DNA of 64,000 nucleotides from Cyclobacterium qasimii M12-11B (lineage in GTDB: Bacteria > Bacteroidota > Bacteroidia > Cytophagales > Cyclobacteriaceae): contig NZ_ATNM01000109.1 in assembly GCF_000427295.1 (NCBI RefSeq), forward strand, positions 1 through 64,000, given 5' to 3'. The translations under genes and the position numbers were made by a program. Under the pieces are notes generated by a model, which did no database searches, had not been told where the DNA came from, and saw only the letters and a program-made list of their open reading frames with translations. Shown in pieces: positions 18,493-29,129 of the stretch. Every line of letters starts with the position of its first letter. Position 1 is the stretch's first letter.

Positions 18493-19161
18493 TTATTTTT
18501 TCTCCATCCTCCCATCAAGCAAATGAATCACTTTATTGCCATAAGCAGCATTCTTTTCTGAATGGGTTACTTGTATAATCGTTACACCTTCCTTATTCAA
18601 CTGTTTGAATAAGGCCATGATTTCTTCCCCCTGCTTTGAGTTAAGATTTCCTGTAGGTTCATCTGCTAAAATCAATTTAGGTTTGCCTATCAAGGCCCTG
18701 GCTACACCTACCAATTGCTGTTGTCCTCCACTTAGCTGTGACGGAAACAAGTCTTTTTTACCAACCATATTAAAACGATCCAGCATATCTGCCACCAAGG
18801 CTTTTCGTTCGGAGCCAACAAACTTTTTGTAAAGCAAAGGCATTTCAAGGTTTTCATATACCGTCAACTCATCTATCAAATGATAGGCTTGAAATACAAA
18901 GCCAATGGATTCTTTATAAAGCGCTGACCGGTGCTTTTCCTTTAGTTGATGAACAGGCTCATCCATGAAATTGTATTTACCTTCATCAAAAACATCCAAC
19001 ATGCCAATCACATTGAGCAAGGTCGATTTCCCTGATCCAGAAGGGCCCATGATTGAGATAAAAGCCCCTTCCTCTACTTCAAGATTGATGTCTTTCAATA
19101 AAAAAACCCTTCGTCCTCCTTGTTGGACCCATTTGAAAATATTGCTTAATTGTATGAGCAT
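18493..19161 (-). CDS. ABC transporter ATPase, MacB/LolD type, with altered D-loop
   Basis: The 222-residue ATPase shows Walker A GPSGSGKS (39-46), the Q-loop in FVFQAYHL, signature LSGGQQQ, Walker B LILADEP and the switch His in VTHSEKN. Two positions differ from the second ATPase of this locus. The residue after the signature is Leu-Val-Gly (QQQLVGVARA) where Arg-Val-Ala is usual. The D-loop reads TGNLNSK where LDSK is usual. It is the last gene after the first permease (38-bp gap) and probably pairs with it. The D-loop Asp-to-Asn change may weaken coupling between the two ATP sites; this is inference. Confidence 0.9.
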   Translation of the reverse strand: MLIQLSNIFKWVQQGGRRVFLLKDINLEVEEGAFISIMGPSGSGKSTLLNVIGMLDVFDEGKYNFMDEPVHQLKEKHRSALYKESIGFVFQAYHLIDELTVYENLEMPLLYKKFVGSERKALVADMLDRFNMVGKKDLFPSQLSGGQQQLVGVARALIGKPKLILADEPTGNLNSKQGEEIMALFKQLNKEGVTIIQVTHSEKNAAYGNKVIHLLDGRMEKK

Positions 19162-19199
19162 GGTTTCAATTTAACGTTTAAAGGTTTGAATGTATATTG

Positions 19200-21566
19200 C
19201 TATTCTTCTTTTAAAGCTTCCACAGGATTGGCAATTGCAGCGCTGAAACTCTGCCAACTGACTGTCAGTATTGCGATACCAATTGCAACAGTACCCGCCA
19301 AGCCAAATACCCACCAACTGATTGTTGTTTTATAGGCGAATCCTTCCAACCAACGGTACATGCCATACCAGGCTATAGGAACAGCTATAAAAAAAGACAA
19401 TAATACCCATTTTAGAAAATCCTTGTTGAGGAGGATTAAAATCTCGGAAATTGTTGCGCCATTTACTTTTCTAATGCCAATTTCCTTGGTTCTTTTGGCC
19501 ATGGCATATGCTGCCAATGTAAACAAGCCCATACAAGACAACAGAATGGCAAGAATAGAAAACCAGGCCACAAGGGTGTTGATTTTAATGTACTCTTTGT
19601 ATTGTTCGGTTAGCTTGTCATTTGCAAAGTAAAATTTAGGTTCAATTCCTGAAAACGCAAGGCCCCATTTTTGTTTCAACAGATCAAGGACTTGAAGGCT
19701 CGCTCCTTTCCGGGCCTTAATAGAAAAGTATCCCCAATTGGTGAAATCTTCTTGTTCAGAGAATATATGGGCCAGAGGTTGAGACTTGTGTTGGACACCC
19801 TGGTAACTAAAATCGTCTACAATTCCGACCAACTTTCTGATATCACCAGTTGTGGAAGTTTCATTTAGTACCTGACCACTTGCTGCTTTATATCCTAATT
19901 CCTGAGTCGCTGTCTTATTAAGAATGATGGCATTCTCATAATTTACAGACCCTTTTTCAAAGCCGCCACCAGACAAAAATTGGATGCCAAAGGTTTTGAA
20001 ATAATTCTCTCCTACATAGGCTTTTCGAAGGTGTATTGATTCCAGTAAATTATCTCCCTGAGGATAAAAAACATTGTAGTTTTCACTATAATAGCCAGGT
20101 ATGCACTGGGAAAAACTTACGGTTTCCACCAAGGGGCTTGCTTCTATCTCCGCGGCAATTCGCTTGTATTCATTACTTGTTTTTTCCATATCTGGAAATT
20201 GCCAGGGTTGCAATTCTGTAATGATTACATTTTCAGTGTCAAATAGAGGATCTTTCTCCATCATGGCATTGACTTGCTTACGCACTAAAAATGTCCCTGA
20301 AATCAAAACAATGGCTATAGAAAATTGAATAACGATAAGAGAATGCCTGGCACCCGAAGACCGTTTTCCTGAAAAGGCAATGCCTTTTAGGCTTTCTGTT
20401 AATTTTCCTTTGGCCCAAAACATTGAAGGTATCAGACCAGATAAAATCCCTACTACTGCCCAAATCATGAGAGGAATCCATAGAAAAACAGGATTTTGGA
20501 AGGGGGTGAAATTTAAATCCGTATCAAAGAGTGAATTGAAGGTAGGAAGAAATAGGGCCATTAAGCCAAGACCCAAAAACAGAGCGATAAAGCTGACTGC
20601 AAAAGATTCGGTCATTATTTGTCCAAAGAGATCACTTCTGCTGGCCCCATGTACTTTCTTGATCCCAATTTCCTTAATTCTGGAGAGTACACTGGTTATC
20701 GTTAAATTGATAAAATTGACAATTGCTATACTAATGATGCCAAAAGCGATAATGCTAAGAATGACAATTAGGGTTTGGTTGGACTCTTCAGCTGCATGGT
20801 ATTCACCAAAAGGCAATAGGTTGATGACTGTTTCATTTTGACCTATGGGCAGGTAATTTTCTTTGACAATTTGTTGTAATTTTCCATCGATCACTTCTGG
20901 GCCAATACCATCCTTTAATTGCACATAAGTTATGGAAAAAAGATTGTACCAGTCATGAATATCTTTGATCCAAGGGGAAATTTCTTCTCCAGTTTCGTAA
21001 GAAGCTACGATATCAAATTGAACAGATGAATTCGCAGGAATGGCAACTACTCCTTTGACCTCCAAAAACAGGTCCTCAAATTTAATTTGCAATCTTTTAC
21101 CCAATGCTGGTTCATCTCCAAAATACTTTTTGGCAAAATCCGAGCTGATTACCACCCCATATTTATCCTTTACTGTATTTTTAGCTGACCCTTCTAAGAA
21201 AGGAAAAGTAAAAACGGAGAAAAAACCTTCGTCTACGTAAAAAATGTTTTCCTGAAAAGCCACCTCTCCATGACTCATGCGAAACCTTTCCCAATCGAAG
21301 ATTCTTGTGCCATTTTCTATTTCAGGTATGTCTTCAAATAACTTGGGCAATAAAGGCCCTTTGGTCTGAAAAGAATTATCATCCCTTACCCTATAAATGT
21401 TTTCGAAATTGTCATGAAAGTGATTGTAGGTTAGGTCACTGTGCACATAAAGAGCCAACAATAAAAAGGATGCTATGCCAATACCCAAACCAAATGTATT
21501 GATCAGAAAGGTTCCCTTATTGTTCTTAATATTTCGAAAGAAAATTTTTAAGTTATGTCTTAGCAT
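19200..21566 (-). CDS. MacB/FtsX-type ABC permease 1
   Basis: The 788-residue permease has the duplicated layout typical of Bacteroidota. Each half has one membrane helix, a periplasmic MacB-PCD domain and a three-helix FtsX bundle. The cytoplasmic coupling motifs RIKEIGIKKVHGAS (first half) and RTKEIGIRKVNGAT (second half) precede the FtsX helices. It ends NPVEALKEE. Family members do not import solutes; they transmit mechanical force to export lipids, peptides or drugs from the periplasm, or signal envelope stress. Unlike permeases 2-5 it has its own upstream region with a sigma-54-like element and an enhancer-like dyad, and it is followed by its own ATPase. Confidence 0.92.
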   Translation of the reverse strand: MLRHNLKIFFRNIKNNKGTFLINTFGLGIGIASFLLLALYVHSDLTYNHFHDNFENIYRVRDDNSFQTKGPLLPKLFEDIPEIENGTRIFDWERFRMSHGEVAFQENIFYVDEGFFSVFTFPFLEGSAKNTVKDKYGVVISSDFAKKYFGDEPALGKRLQIKFEDLFLEVKGVVAIPANSSVQFDIVASYETGEEISPWIKDIHDWYNLFSITYVQLKDGIGPEVIDGKLQQIVKENYLPIGQNETVINLLPFGEYHAAEESNQTLIVILSIIAFGIISIAIVNFINLTITSVLSRIKEIGIKKVHGASRSDLFGQIMTESFAVSFIALFLGLGLMALFLPTFNSLFDTDLNFTPFQNPVFLWIPLMIWAVVGILSGLIPSMFWAKGKLTESLKGIAFSGKRSSGARHSLIVIQFSIAIVLISGTFLVRKQVNAMMEKDPLFDTENVIITELQPWQFPDMEKTSNEYKRIAAEIEASPLVETVSFSQCIPGYYSENYNVFYPQGDNLLESIHLRKAYVGENYFKTFGIQFLSGGGFEKGSVNYENAIILNKTATQELGYKAASGQVLNETSTTGDIRKLVGIVDDFSYQGVQHKSQPLAHIFSEQEDFTNWGYFSIKARKGASLQVLDLLKQKWGLAFSGIEPKFYFANDKLTEQYKEYIKINTLVAWFSILAILLSCMGLFTLAAYAMAKRTKEIGIRKVNGATISEILILLNKDFLKWVLLSFFIAVPIAWYGMYRWLEGFAYKTTISWWVFGLAGTVAIGIAILTVSWQSFSAAIANPVEALKEE

Positions 21567-21608
21567 TGTTTCTTATAGTATAAATATCCATTCTCGGTAA
21601 TTCTTATT

Positions 21609-21624
21609 TACGATCTTTATGCCA
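21609..21624 (-). promoter_or_regulatory. candidate sigma-54 promoter of permease 1-ATPase 1
   Basis: On the minus strand, TGGCAT-N5-TCGTA resembles the -24/-12 consensus TGGCAC-N5-TTGCW, with the -24 GG correctly spaced and GT in place of the -12 GC. It lies 43 bp upstream of the permease 1 start. The same TGGCAT-N5-TNGTA form precedes the tolC-led operon, and both are preceded by similar dyads. Confidence 0.5.
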
Positions 21625-21686
21625 TAAATACATTCATCTATTAATCAATCCTTTACGATGAATAAAATTTCAATCAGAGGACAAGA

Positions 21687-21703
21687 TGTAAAATATTTTG
21701 ACA
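21687..21703. promoter_or_regulatory. enhancer-like 17-bp dyad upstream of permease 1
   Basis: TGTAAAA-TAT-TTTGACA is an imperfect dyad (6 of 7 arm positions pair). It differs from the dyad at 35207-35223 at one arm position and in the spacer. It lies 62 bp upstream of the -24 element, a normal place for an NtrC-type activator site. Confidence 0.5.
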
Positions 21704-21737
21704 AAATATGTCTAATAAATATACACTTTAAGGACTC

Positions 21738-24167
21738 TTATTCCGTCCTCAAGCTCTTCACTGGATTGGTATTGGCTGTTGCAAATATTCGGATACTGAT
21801 AACTGCCAAAGCTATTATCATAAGACTAACCCCACTTAGGAGAAAAACCCACCAGCTTAGTGCTGTTTTGTAGGCAAAATCCTGCAACCAAATGTTCATA
21901 CCCCACCAAGAAACTGGAACTGCCACAACAAAGGCAAAGCCTACCAGCAGCATAAACTCCTTCCCCAACAACAGGTTAAGTTGCAGGATAGAGGCACCCA
22001 GGACTTTTCTAATACCAATCTCTTTGGTACGCCTTTCGGTAGTGTGAATTACCAATCCAAGAAGACCAAGACAACTAATGAGTATGGCCAATCCTGTAGC
22101 CCATTTTAAAAGTGTTGCCGTTCTTTGCTCCTGACTGTAAAATTTCCTGACATCCTCATCCACAAAATTAATGTTAAACGTTTCCTCAGGAAAGAACTCT
22201 TTCCACTGGGTTTGAATTTTATCAATTGCCAAAGGCCAGTTCTCTGTATCGTTGGCTTGAAAGGAAAAGTGAAGGGTACTGTTTTGAGTATCCTGAATAA
22301 AAGCCATGGGATCTATTTTCTCCCTAAGGGAACTCTGGTTAAAGTCTTCCATTACCCCTACAATTGGTATGTTTTTATTGTTGACTTTGAATTGCTGGCC
22401 AATAACCTCTTCAGGATTTTGAAATCCAATTTGGCGCATCAATGTTTCATTGATAACATATTCGGAAATGGAATCATTGAGAGGTAAACGACCCGTCAAA
22501 AGGGCTATGCCATATAAGTCAAGGTAATTTTCATCCCCATAGAGCAATTGTAGTTGAACATGGGTTTCCTTTCCCTCAGAAAAATAGCTCACTCCTCTTC
22601 CTGAATAGCTTTCGGAGGCTGGAGGGTCTCCAGCAATGCTTAGCTTTTTAACCTCTGGGACTGCTTTTATAACCTCCTTAAAGGCTTCATATTTTTCAAG
22701 AGAGGTATTAACACTTGGTGCTCTAATATATGCGATGGACTCCGTTTTAAATCCCATATCCTTATTTACCAGGTAGTTTATTTGTTTTCCTACCAATAAA
22801 GTAGCGATAATAAAAACCTGGGCAATAACAAACTGAAAAACGGTCAAGTATTTTCTTAAACGCCCCTTGTCTCCATCCAAAACCGATTGATTTTTGAGTA
22901 CAGCTACAGGTTTAAATTGAGATAGCACAAGGCCAGGGTAAAATCCTGCCAAAAAGGTAATCAGGATTAGTAACAGCACTAAAGCAAGAATAACCATAGG
23001 GCTTTTCAATAAATCCAAACTAAGTCCAGGAGGAATAAAGTCGGCGAATACCCGAAGCAGTAAGGAAGCAAAAAATAGGGACAGAATAGCTGCAGCAAGG
23101 GTCAAAATGAAAGTTTCACCTAGGTATTGAATTACTAATTGCTTTTTGGAACTTCCCAATGTTTTCCGAATACCAATCTCCTTGGCCCGCTTGGTAGATT
23201 GAGCTGTATTAAGATTGATAAAATTAATACAACCTAAAAGCAACAGAAAGAGGGCTATAAAACCCAAACCAAATAAAACATCAGCGCTTGCCCGGTAACT
23301 GCTGTTGTCAAATACACCATAATTATCGTTAAGATGAAGTGATTTTAAAGGTTGTAGATTGAAGGACCGGAAATAGCCCAAGGCAGCCATTTCCTCATTC
23401 TTGTGCACTTCTGCCAATGCATCCAGTTGGGCTTGAACAGCCACTTTGCTATTAAATTTATCCGTTTTTATAAACAATTGAGTTGATGAATTAATACTTC
23501 CCCAACTTGTATCATAGATATAGCCATACTTCTCAGAATTTCGAAACGACTCTCTTGATAAAAATTCCTTGAAAGTAAAATCACTGCGTTCTTCAAATTC
23601 AGCCACAATTCCCGTCACTTTTACGACTAAAGAATCCTCATATATTAAGGTGTTTCCTATAACTTCTTCTGGTAATTTACCAGGGAAGTATTTTTCCGCC
23701 CTACTTTTACTTAATATTACTTCATACGGATTTTCGAGTGCAGTATTGGATGATCCGGCAAGCCATTGGTACTTAAATATTTGAAAATATTCCTGATCAG
23801 CAATCACTACATCTTCCGGCCAATCAAATTCCTTTAAACCAGATTCTACCGTAACTTTATCAAAACCAAATAGGAAAAAAGGGGCGACATGGTCAATTCC
23901 TGTACTATAGGCTTGTAAAGACTCAATCAGAGGTACCGGAACGCCTTTTGAATGGCCTTCCTGCTCTGGCGTTTGGGTGTCAACCACTACCCTGTAAATA
24001 CGGTCCTTATCTGCATGGAAAGTGTCAAAGGTAAGGTCATAGTATATCATGATACCAATTACGAAAGCTGCGCTCAAACCTATTGACAGACCGATAACAT
24101 TGATTAAGGAAAAGGTCTTGCTTTTCCAAATGCTCCTAAAGGCGATTTTAAGATAAGTTTTGTACAT
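21738..24167 (-). CDS. MacB/FtsX-type ABC permease 2
   Basis: The 809-residue protein is intact, with the same duplicated layout as permease 1. It begins MYKTYLKIAFRSIWKSKTF and shows the coupling motifs RAKEIGIRKTLGSS and RTKEIGIRKVLGAS, ending NPVKSLRTE. It is the last gene of the tolC-led operon, starting 10 bp after the stop of permease 3. It has no ATPase directly attached and would have to share ATPase 2, or use ATPase 1 in trans. The periplasmic domains differ strongly from the other four permeases, which suggests different cargo or partner rather than simple dosage. Confidence 0.92.
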   Translation of the reverse strand: MYKTYLKIAFRSIWKSKTFSLINVIGLSIGLSAAFVIGIMIYYDLTFDTFHADKDRIYRVVVDTQTPEQEGHSKGVPVPLIESLQAYSTGIDHVAPFFLFGFDKVTVESGLKEFDWPEDVVIADQEYFQIFKYQWLAGSSNTALENPYEVILSKSRAEKYFPGKLPEEVIGNTLIYEDSLVVKVTGIVAEFEERSDFTFKEFLSRESFRNSEKYGYIYDTSWGSINSSTQLFIKTDKFNSKVAVQAQLDALAEVHKNEEMAALGYFRSFNLQPLKSLHLNDNYGVFDNSSYRASADVLFGLGFIALFLLLLGCINFINLNTAQSTKRAKEIGIRKTLGSSKKQLVIQYLGETFILTLAAAILSLFFASLLLRVFADFIPPGLSLDLLKSPMVILALVLLLILITFLAGFYPGLVLSQFKPVAVLKNQSVLDGDKGRLRKYLTVFQFVIAQVFIIATLLVGKQINYLVNKDMGFKTESIAYIRAPSVNTSLEKYEAFKEVIKAVPEVKKLSIAGDPPASESYSGRGVSYFSEGKETHVQLQLLYGDENYLDLYGIALLTGRLPLNDSISEYVINETLMRQIGFQNPEEVIGQQFKVNNKNIPIVGVMEDFNQSSLREKIDPMAFIQDTQNSTLHFSFQANDTENWPLAIDKIQTQWKEFFPEETFNINFVDEDVRKFYSQEQRTATLLKWATGLAILISCLGLLGLVIHTTERRTKEIGIRKVLGASILQLNLLLGKEFMLLVGFAFVVAVPVSWWGMNIWLQDFAYKTALSWWVFLLSGVSLMIIALAVISIRIFATANTNPVKSLRTE

Positions 24168-24177
24168 GGTTAAAGGG

Positions 24178-26593
24178 TTACTCTGTTCTTAAACTTTTTA
24201 CTGGGTTTACATTGGCAGCTTTGATGGCTTGAAAGCTTACCGTTAAAAGCGTAATAAGCATTGCTCCAGTAACTGCCCAGACAAAGGTCCAAGCAGATAT
24301 TTCCATTCGGTACTCATAATTTTGCAACCATTGGCTCATAAAATAAAAAGCTATCGGTACAGCGAACAGACAGGATATCAGTACGAGAATAACAAAGTCT
24401 TTGGAAAGCATTTGCCATAAATTCAAAACGGATGCTCCGAGGACCTTCCTTACGCCTATTTCCTTGGTTCGTTGCTCCGCCACAAAGGACGCCAATCCGA
24501 AAAGACCCAGACAGCTGATAAGAATGGCCAAGATGGTAAATACACCAGCCAAATTCCCTAGTCGTTCCTCGGATTCAAATTTTTGTGCAAAGTCTTCATC
24601 TATAAAGCTATAATCAAATTTCGCGGAGGGCACTACTTTGGCAAATATTGATTCTATTGTCGCAATGGCTTCACTCGTGATGGCATTGGCCTTTATTTTA
24701 ATGTTGATATAATCTACCCTATCGTAATCAAGGTAGAAAAAAGCCTGTTTTACTGGTTGATAAGGGGACTGCATTACCATGTTCTTTGTAAGGCCAATGA
24801 TCTCTGCACGGTCTCCGTTTCCAAAATTGAAAAAGCTTCCTATCGGATTTTCTAAGCCCATGTATTTGGCTGCTGCTTCATTGATTATAACGGCGGAAGA
24901 ATCCGAAGCAAAGTCTCTGGAAAAGTCCCTACCTTCCAGAAATTGCCAACCTACTGTATTCCCATAATCGTGGGTTACCCTAAGGATGCCAAAATCTGGT
25001 GACATCTCAGGATCTTTTCCCACCCAGGATATGCTACCCCCACCATTGCTATAAACGCCCATTAATGGAGACGAGGATTGCGTCATGTCTTCTACTGCTC
25101 CTGAGTTTAAGAGTTCACTTCTAAGTAGATCATATTTCCCATTGTATTCTGGATTGTTCATTTGGATAGAAATAAGATTGTTTCGATCATAACCGATAGG
25201 CCTGTCCTTGGAGAATTCTATTTGGTTGAATACAATGACAGTCCCCACTGCCAACATTATGGAAACGGAAAACTGAAACACCACCAGTACTTTTCTTGGA
25301 ACAGCAGAATATGGTCCTGCCTTGAAAGTGCCTTTTAAAACCTTAATAGGACTAAAAGAAGATAGGTACAGTGCTGGATAACTTCCAGCCAAAAGCCCGG
25401 TAACCAAGGTGATAGCAATTAATGAGGACCAAAAGACCAAACTGGACCAAGGGATTTGCATATTCTTGCCGGCCAATTCATTGAACCATGGGATTGAGAT
25501 TAAAACCAATAACAAGGCAAACAATAGGGCAATACCCGAAATTAATATGGACTCACTCAAAAACTGGAAAATCAATTGCTTCTTATTGGATCCAACCGTT
25601 TTTCGAATGCCTACTTCCTTGGAGCGTTTTTGAGAGCGAGCTGTGCTCAGATTCATGAAGTTGATACAGGCGAGTAACAATACAAACCCACCTATAGCAA
25701 TGAACAGCCAAACAAAGGTGATTCTGCCTTCAGTAGGCTTGCCTTGCGCATCAAATTCGGAATACAAATGCCATTTGTCCATGGGGTAGGCAAATGGATG
25801 AAGCCCCCTTTTCTCATAGCCCTCGGCGGAGTCAGAAGGCCCATAACTTGCATACAAATCCCGAAGGGCAGCATTGGCTGTTTCAAAATCTATTTCTGGC
25901 TGCAATTGCACATACAATTGAAAAGACCAGTCGTCCCACACCGTTTTGATCCGCTCAAATCTTTCTGGTTCGTTTGCTTCCGTCAGTTCCCAATTGGCAA
26001 AGAATTTCACATAGGCGAAACTGTTGTTTTTCGGGAGTTCTTTATAAACACCATTTACAACCGCATCCATCTGATTGTTGATCTTTATTGATTTGCCTAA
26101 AGGATCCTCTTTACCGAAAATGGCCGCTGCTGCCGTCTCAGATAAAACCACTGCATTCATTTCATCCAGACTCGAATAAGAACCTTGAACCATTTCCAAG
26201 GAAAGCATTTCTAAGGCCTCACTTTCAATAAATTGCCCCGTTTGGGTATAACTCTCCCCCTCATTGGTCAATACATAATTCCCCACCCAGGTAGCACGAA
26301 TTACCTGGGAAAAATAATCTGAATAGTTTTCCTTTATAACCGTTCCCATTGTATACAGGGTAGATGGAAAAGAACCAATTTCACCAGTGTCAAGATTTTT
26401 ACCCCGATTATAAACCTGGGCAAGCTTATCATGCTCTTTGTGATAGGTATTGAAGGTAAACTCATCAATGACCCAAAGGCCAATTACAATAACCACAGCC
26501 ATACCCAGCGCCAATCCGCCTATATTAATGGCAGCGTATCCTTTGTTACGTTTCAGATTTCTCCAGGCAATTTTTTAGATAATTTTTGTACAT
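24178..26593 (-). pseudogene. MacB/FtsX-type ABC permease 3, frameshifted near its N terminus
   Basis: The long open segment runs 26514-24178, but the family N terminus is found upstream in another frame. From the ATG at 26593 the sequence reads MYKNYLK, and after one surplus base in the T6 run 26571-26576 it continues IAWRNLKRNKGYAAINIGG into the long segment. The corrected protein is 804 residues, the normal length. Coupling motifs RSKEVGIRKTVGSN and RTKEIGVRKVLGAS are intact, and it ends NPVKSLRTE. Without the correction, translation would have to start inside the first membrane helix. A consensus error is likely. Confidence 0.85.
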
Positions 26594-26604
26594 GACTTTA
26601 TGGG

Positions 26605-26661
26605 TTATTCGGTTCTTAAACTTTTAATAGGATTAACATTTGCGGCTTTAATCGCATGTGT
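26605..26661 (-). pseudogene. relic of a permease C terminus between permeases 4 and 3
   Basis: Reading the minus strand, about 18 codons give HAIKAANVNPIKSLRTE and a TAA stop (26605-26607). This is the exact C-terminal signature of this permease family. It has no gene body: the bases just upstream are the end of permease 4. The nucleotides differ at many third positions from the tail of permease 3, so it is not a fresh duplication. It is best explained as the remainder of a deleted permease gene. Confidence 0.75.
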
Positions 26662-26674
26662 TACAATCGATTTA

Positions 26675-29073
26675 CTACTCTGACTTCAAACTATTTACAG
26701 GGTTTTCCAAAGCTGCTTTAATGGCTTGAAAACTCACGGTTATCATGGCTATTAGAATGGCAACTCCCCCTGACAGTGCAAACATCCACCACTTAATATC
26801 TATGTGGTAGGCAAAATCCTGTAACCACCTATCCATGGCAAACCATGCAATGGGAAAAGCTATTAATGAGGCAATGCCAACCAGTTTGCCGAAATCTTTG
26901 CTTAGCATAATTGTAACAGAAGTAATGGAAGCCCCTAGCACTTTTCTAACACCAATTTCCTTTCTTCGCTGTGCCGCTATAAAGATCACCAAGCCCAATA
27001 GACCAAGACAGGATATGACAAAAGCCAGGACCGTAAAGACCAATGCTAATTTCCCCTGCTTTTGCTGAGACACATACTGTTGTTGAAAAATTCTCATTGA
27101 GAAAATAGACATCTGCCTTGTTCTCGAAATCGAATTGTTCAATGGTTTTTTTCACAAAAGCGATCCCTTCAGTAGCTTTTCCTTTTGAGATTTTTACATA
27201 AAGATTGTCCTTGTCATTATCCTTTGGAGGCATCAACAGGACCATGGGTTGAATTATATGTTGCAGGGAAGTAGCATGAAAATCTTTAACAACGCCAATG
27301 ACCTGCCGATTTATCAGGCTATCCTTTCCGGTTTTGTAACTTATTTTTTTACCAATGGCATTTGTATAGCCTAGGGATTTCATCAGTGTTTCGTTTATGA
27401 TTACAGTCGCATCTTTATCCGTAGTCATATCGGAGGAGAAATTCCTTCCCTGTATCAATTGCATCCCATTGGTTGGTAAAAAATCCTCATCTGCATAGAT
27501 GAAATTTGCCAAAGAGGCTGTGGTTTGCATCTTTCCATTTACCTCAAAGAAAAAGCCATTTTTACCAAGATAGTTTGTCCCTAATGGGTTGCCAGCCGTA
27601 GCCACACTTTCTACAAATGGACTTTGCAGAAGTGTTGCTTTCAATCCGGGAATTTGGCGGCGTACTTTTACATCATCGATATGAGCAATAATAACTTGTT
27701 CTTTGTCGAACCCCAGGTCTTTATGGGAGACATACTGCATTTGAGTGTAAATAATATAGGATGCACTAATCAGGCAAAACCGCGATTACAAATTGAAACA
27801 CAACCAGGGACTTCCGAAATAAGATACTATTGCCCCTATTCCCCAGCTGCCCTTGTAGGGAAGGAATCATTTTTAACCTGGACAAAAACAAGGCTGGATA
27901 ACTCCCACTTAGAACCCCTGTGAGAACTGTAAAAAGGACGATTGCCCCAACAGTTTTTATGACCCCAAAATGCAGTAGTGTCAGTTCTTTTTCTGCAAAT
28001 TGATTAAAAACAGGCAAGGTTAACTGAACGATGAAAAGGGCAAACAATGCCGCTATAAAAGTGATCATCATTGGTTCAGTGATAAACAAACCTACCAGGT
28101 GCTTTTTCTCAGAGCCAACAATTTTCCGTATACCAATCTCCTTCACACGCATGGTCGCTCTTGCAGTGGAAAGGTTCATGTAATTGATCACAGCAATCAA
28201 CAAAACAAGCAATCCGATCAGAATAAAAAGGTATACTATTTCAGCCCTTCCATTGCTGCTCAATTCATAATCCAAATCAGAATGCAAGTGAATAGCCGTC
28301 AATGGCTGTAGTTCTATTTGAAAATTGGAAAAGTTCATCTGATGGGCCAGGTCCTTTTCAAAAGGAAGCAGCTTGTTTTCAAATGATGCCAGGTCAGTCC
28401 CTTTCTTTAGAAGAAGGTAGGTATAAAGATAGGCCTCATTCCAATTTTCATTTTTTAAGCTATTGGTATCAAAGGATCGTATACCGCTGAATTGAAGGTG
28501 TGAGTTTTGGGGAACATCTTGTATAACACCTGTAACTTTCATAGGTTGTTTATCGCTACCTATTGATATGGTCTCATTAATGGCTAGTGAAGGATCACCA
28601 AAAATTTTCACAGCCAAGCTTTCTGTTAGTACGATTGAGCGCGGCTGATTCAGTGCCTCAATTCCATTGCCTAGTAAAAAAGTGTACTCAAATAACTTAA
28701 AGAAAGTGTTTTCAGCATACCAAATACCCTCCTGCTTTATGCTTTTATTATCGTATTGGATCAAATCCCCACCCTCAACGTCTATCCTTACGGCATCTTC
28801 TACTTCAGGGAAATACTTTTTTAGTGCAGGAGCAAAAGGTGGAGAAGTAAGCGCAATGTCCATGTTTCCATTGTCCCAATTGGCATGTTGCGCAACCCTA
28901 TAGATTTGCTCCGAATGGGTAAAGGACCGATCATAACTGAGTTCATCGGCTACATACAAGGCTATCAACCAAAAAGCCGCAAGACCAATGGCTATACCAC
29001 TGGCATTCAGAAAGCTGTAGCCTATATTGCGTTTTATATTTCGCCAGGCGGTTTTAAGGTTGTTCTTAAGCAT
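26675..29073 (-). pseudogene. MacB/FtsX-type ABC permease 4, two frameshifts
   Basis: Three open segments (29073-27766, 27740-26946 and 27142-26675) form one gene. The first break is one surplus G/C at 27773-27774, after FQFVIAVL; the corrected reading continues LISASYIIYTQMQY. The second is one surplus base in the A5 run 27086-27090, after LNEN; the corrected reading continues F-QQQYVSQQKQGK. The corrected length is 798 residues. Coupling motifs RVKEIGIRKIVGSE and RRKEIGVRKVLGAS are present, and it ends NPVNSLKSE. The first break is the only one of the fourteen in the window that is not in an A/T run. Confidence 0.85.
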
Positions 29074-29129
29074 AAATCATATTTTTAAGGCCTTCACAAG
29101 CTTTCAAAGCCAGTGAAGGTTATTCTAAT

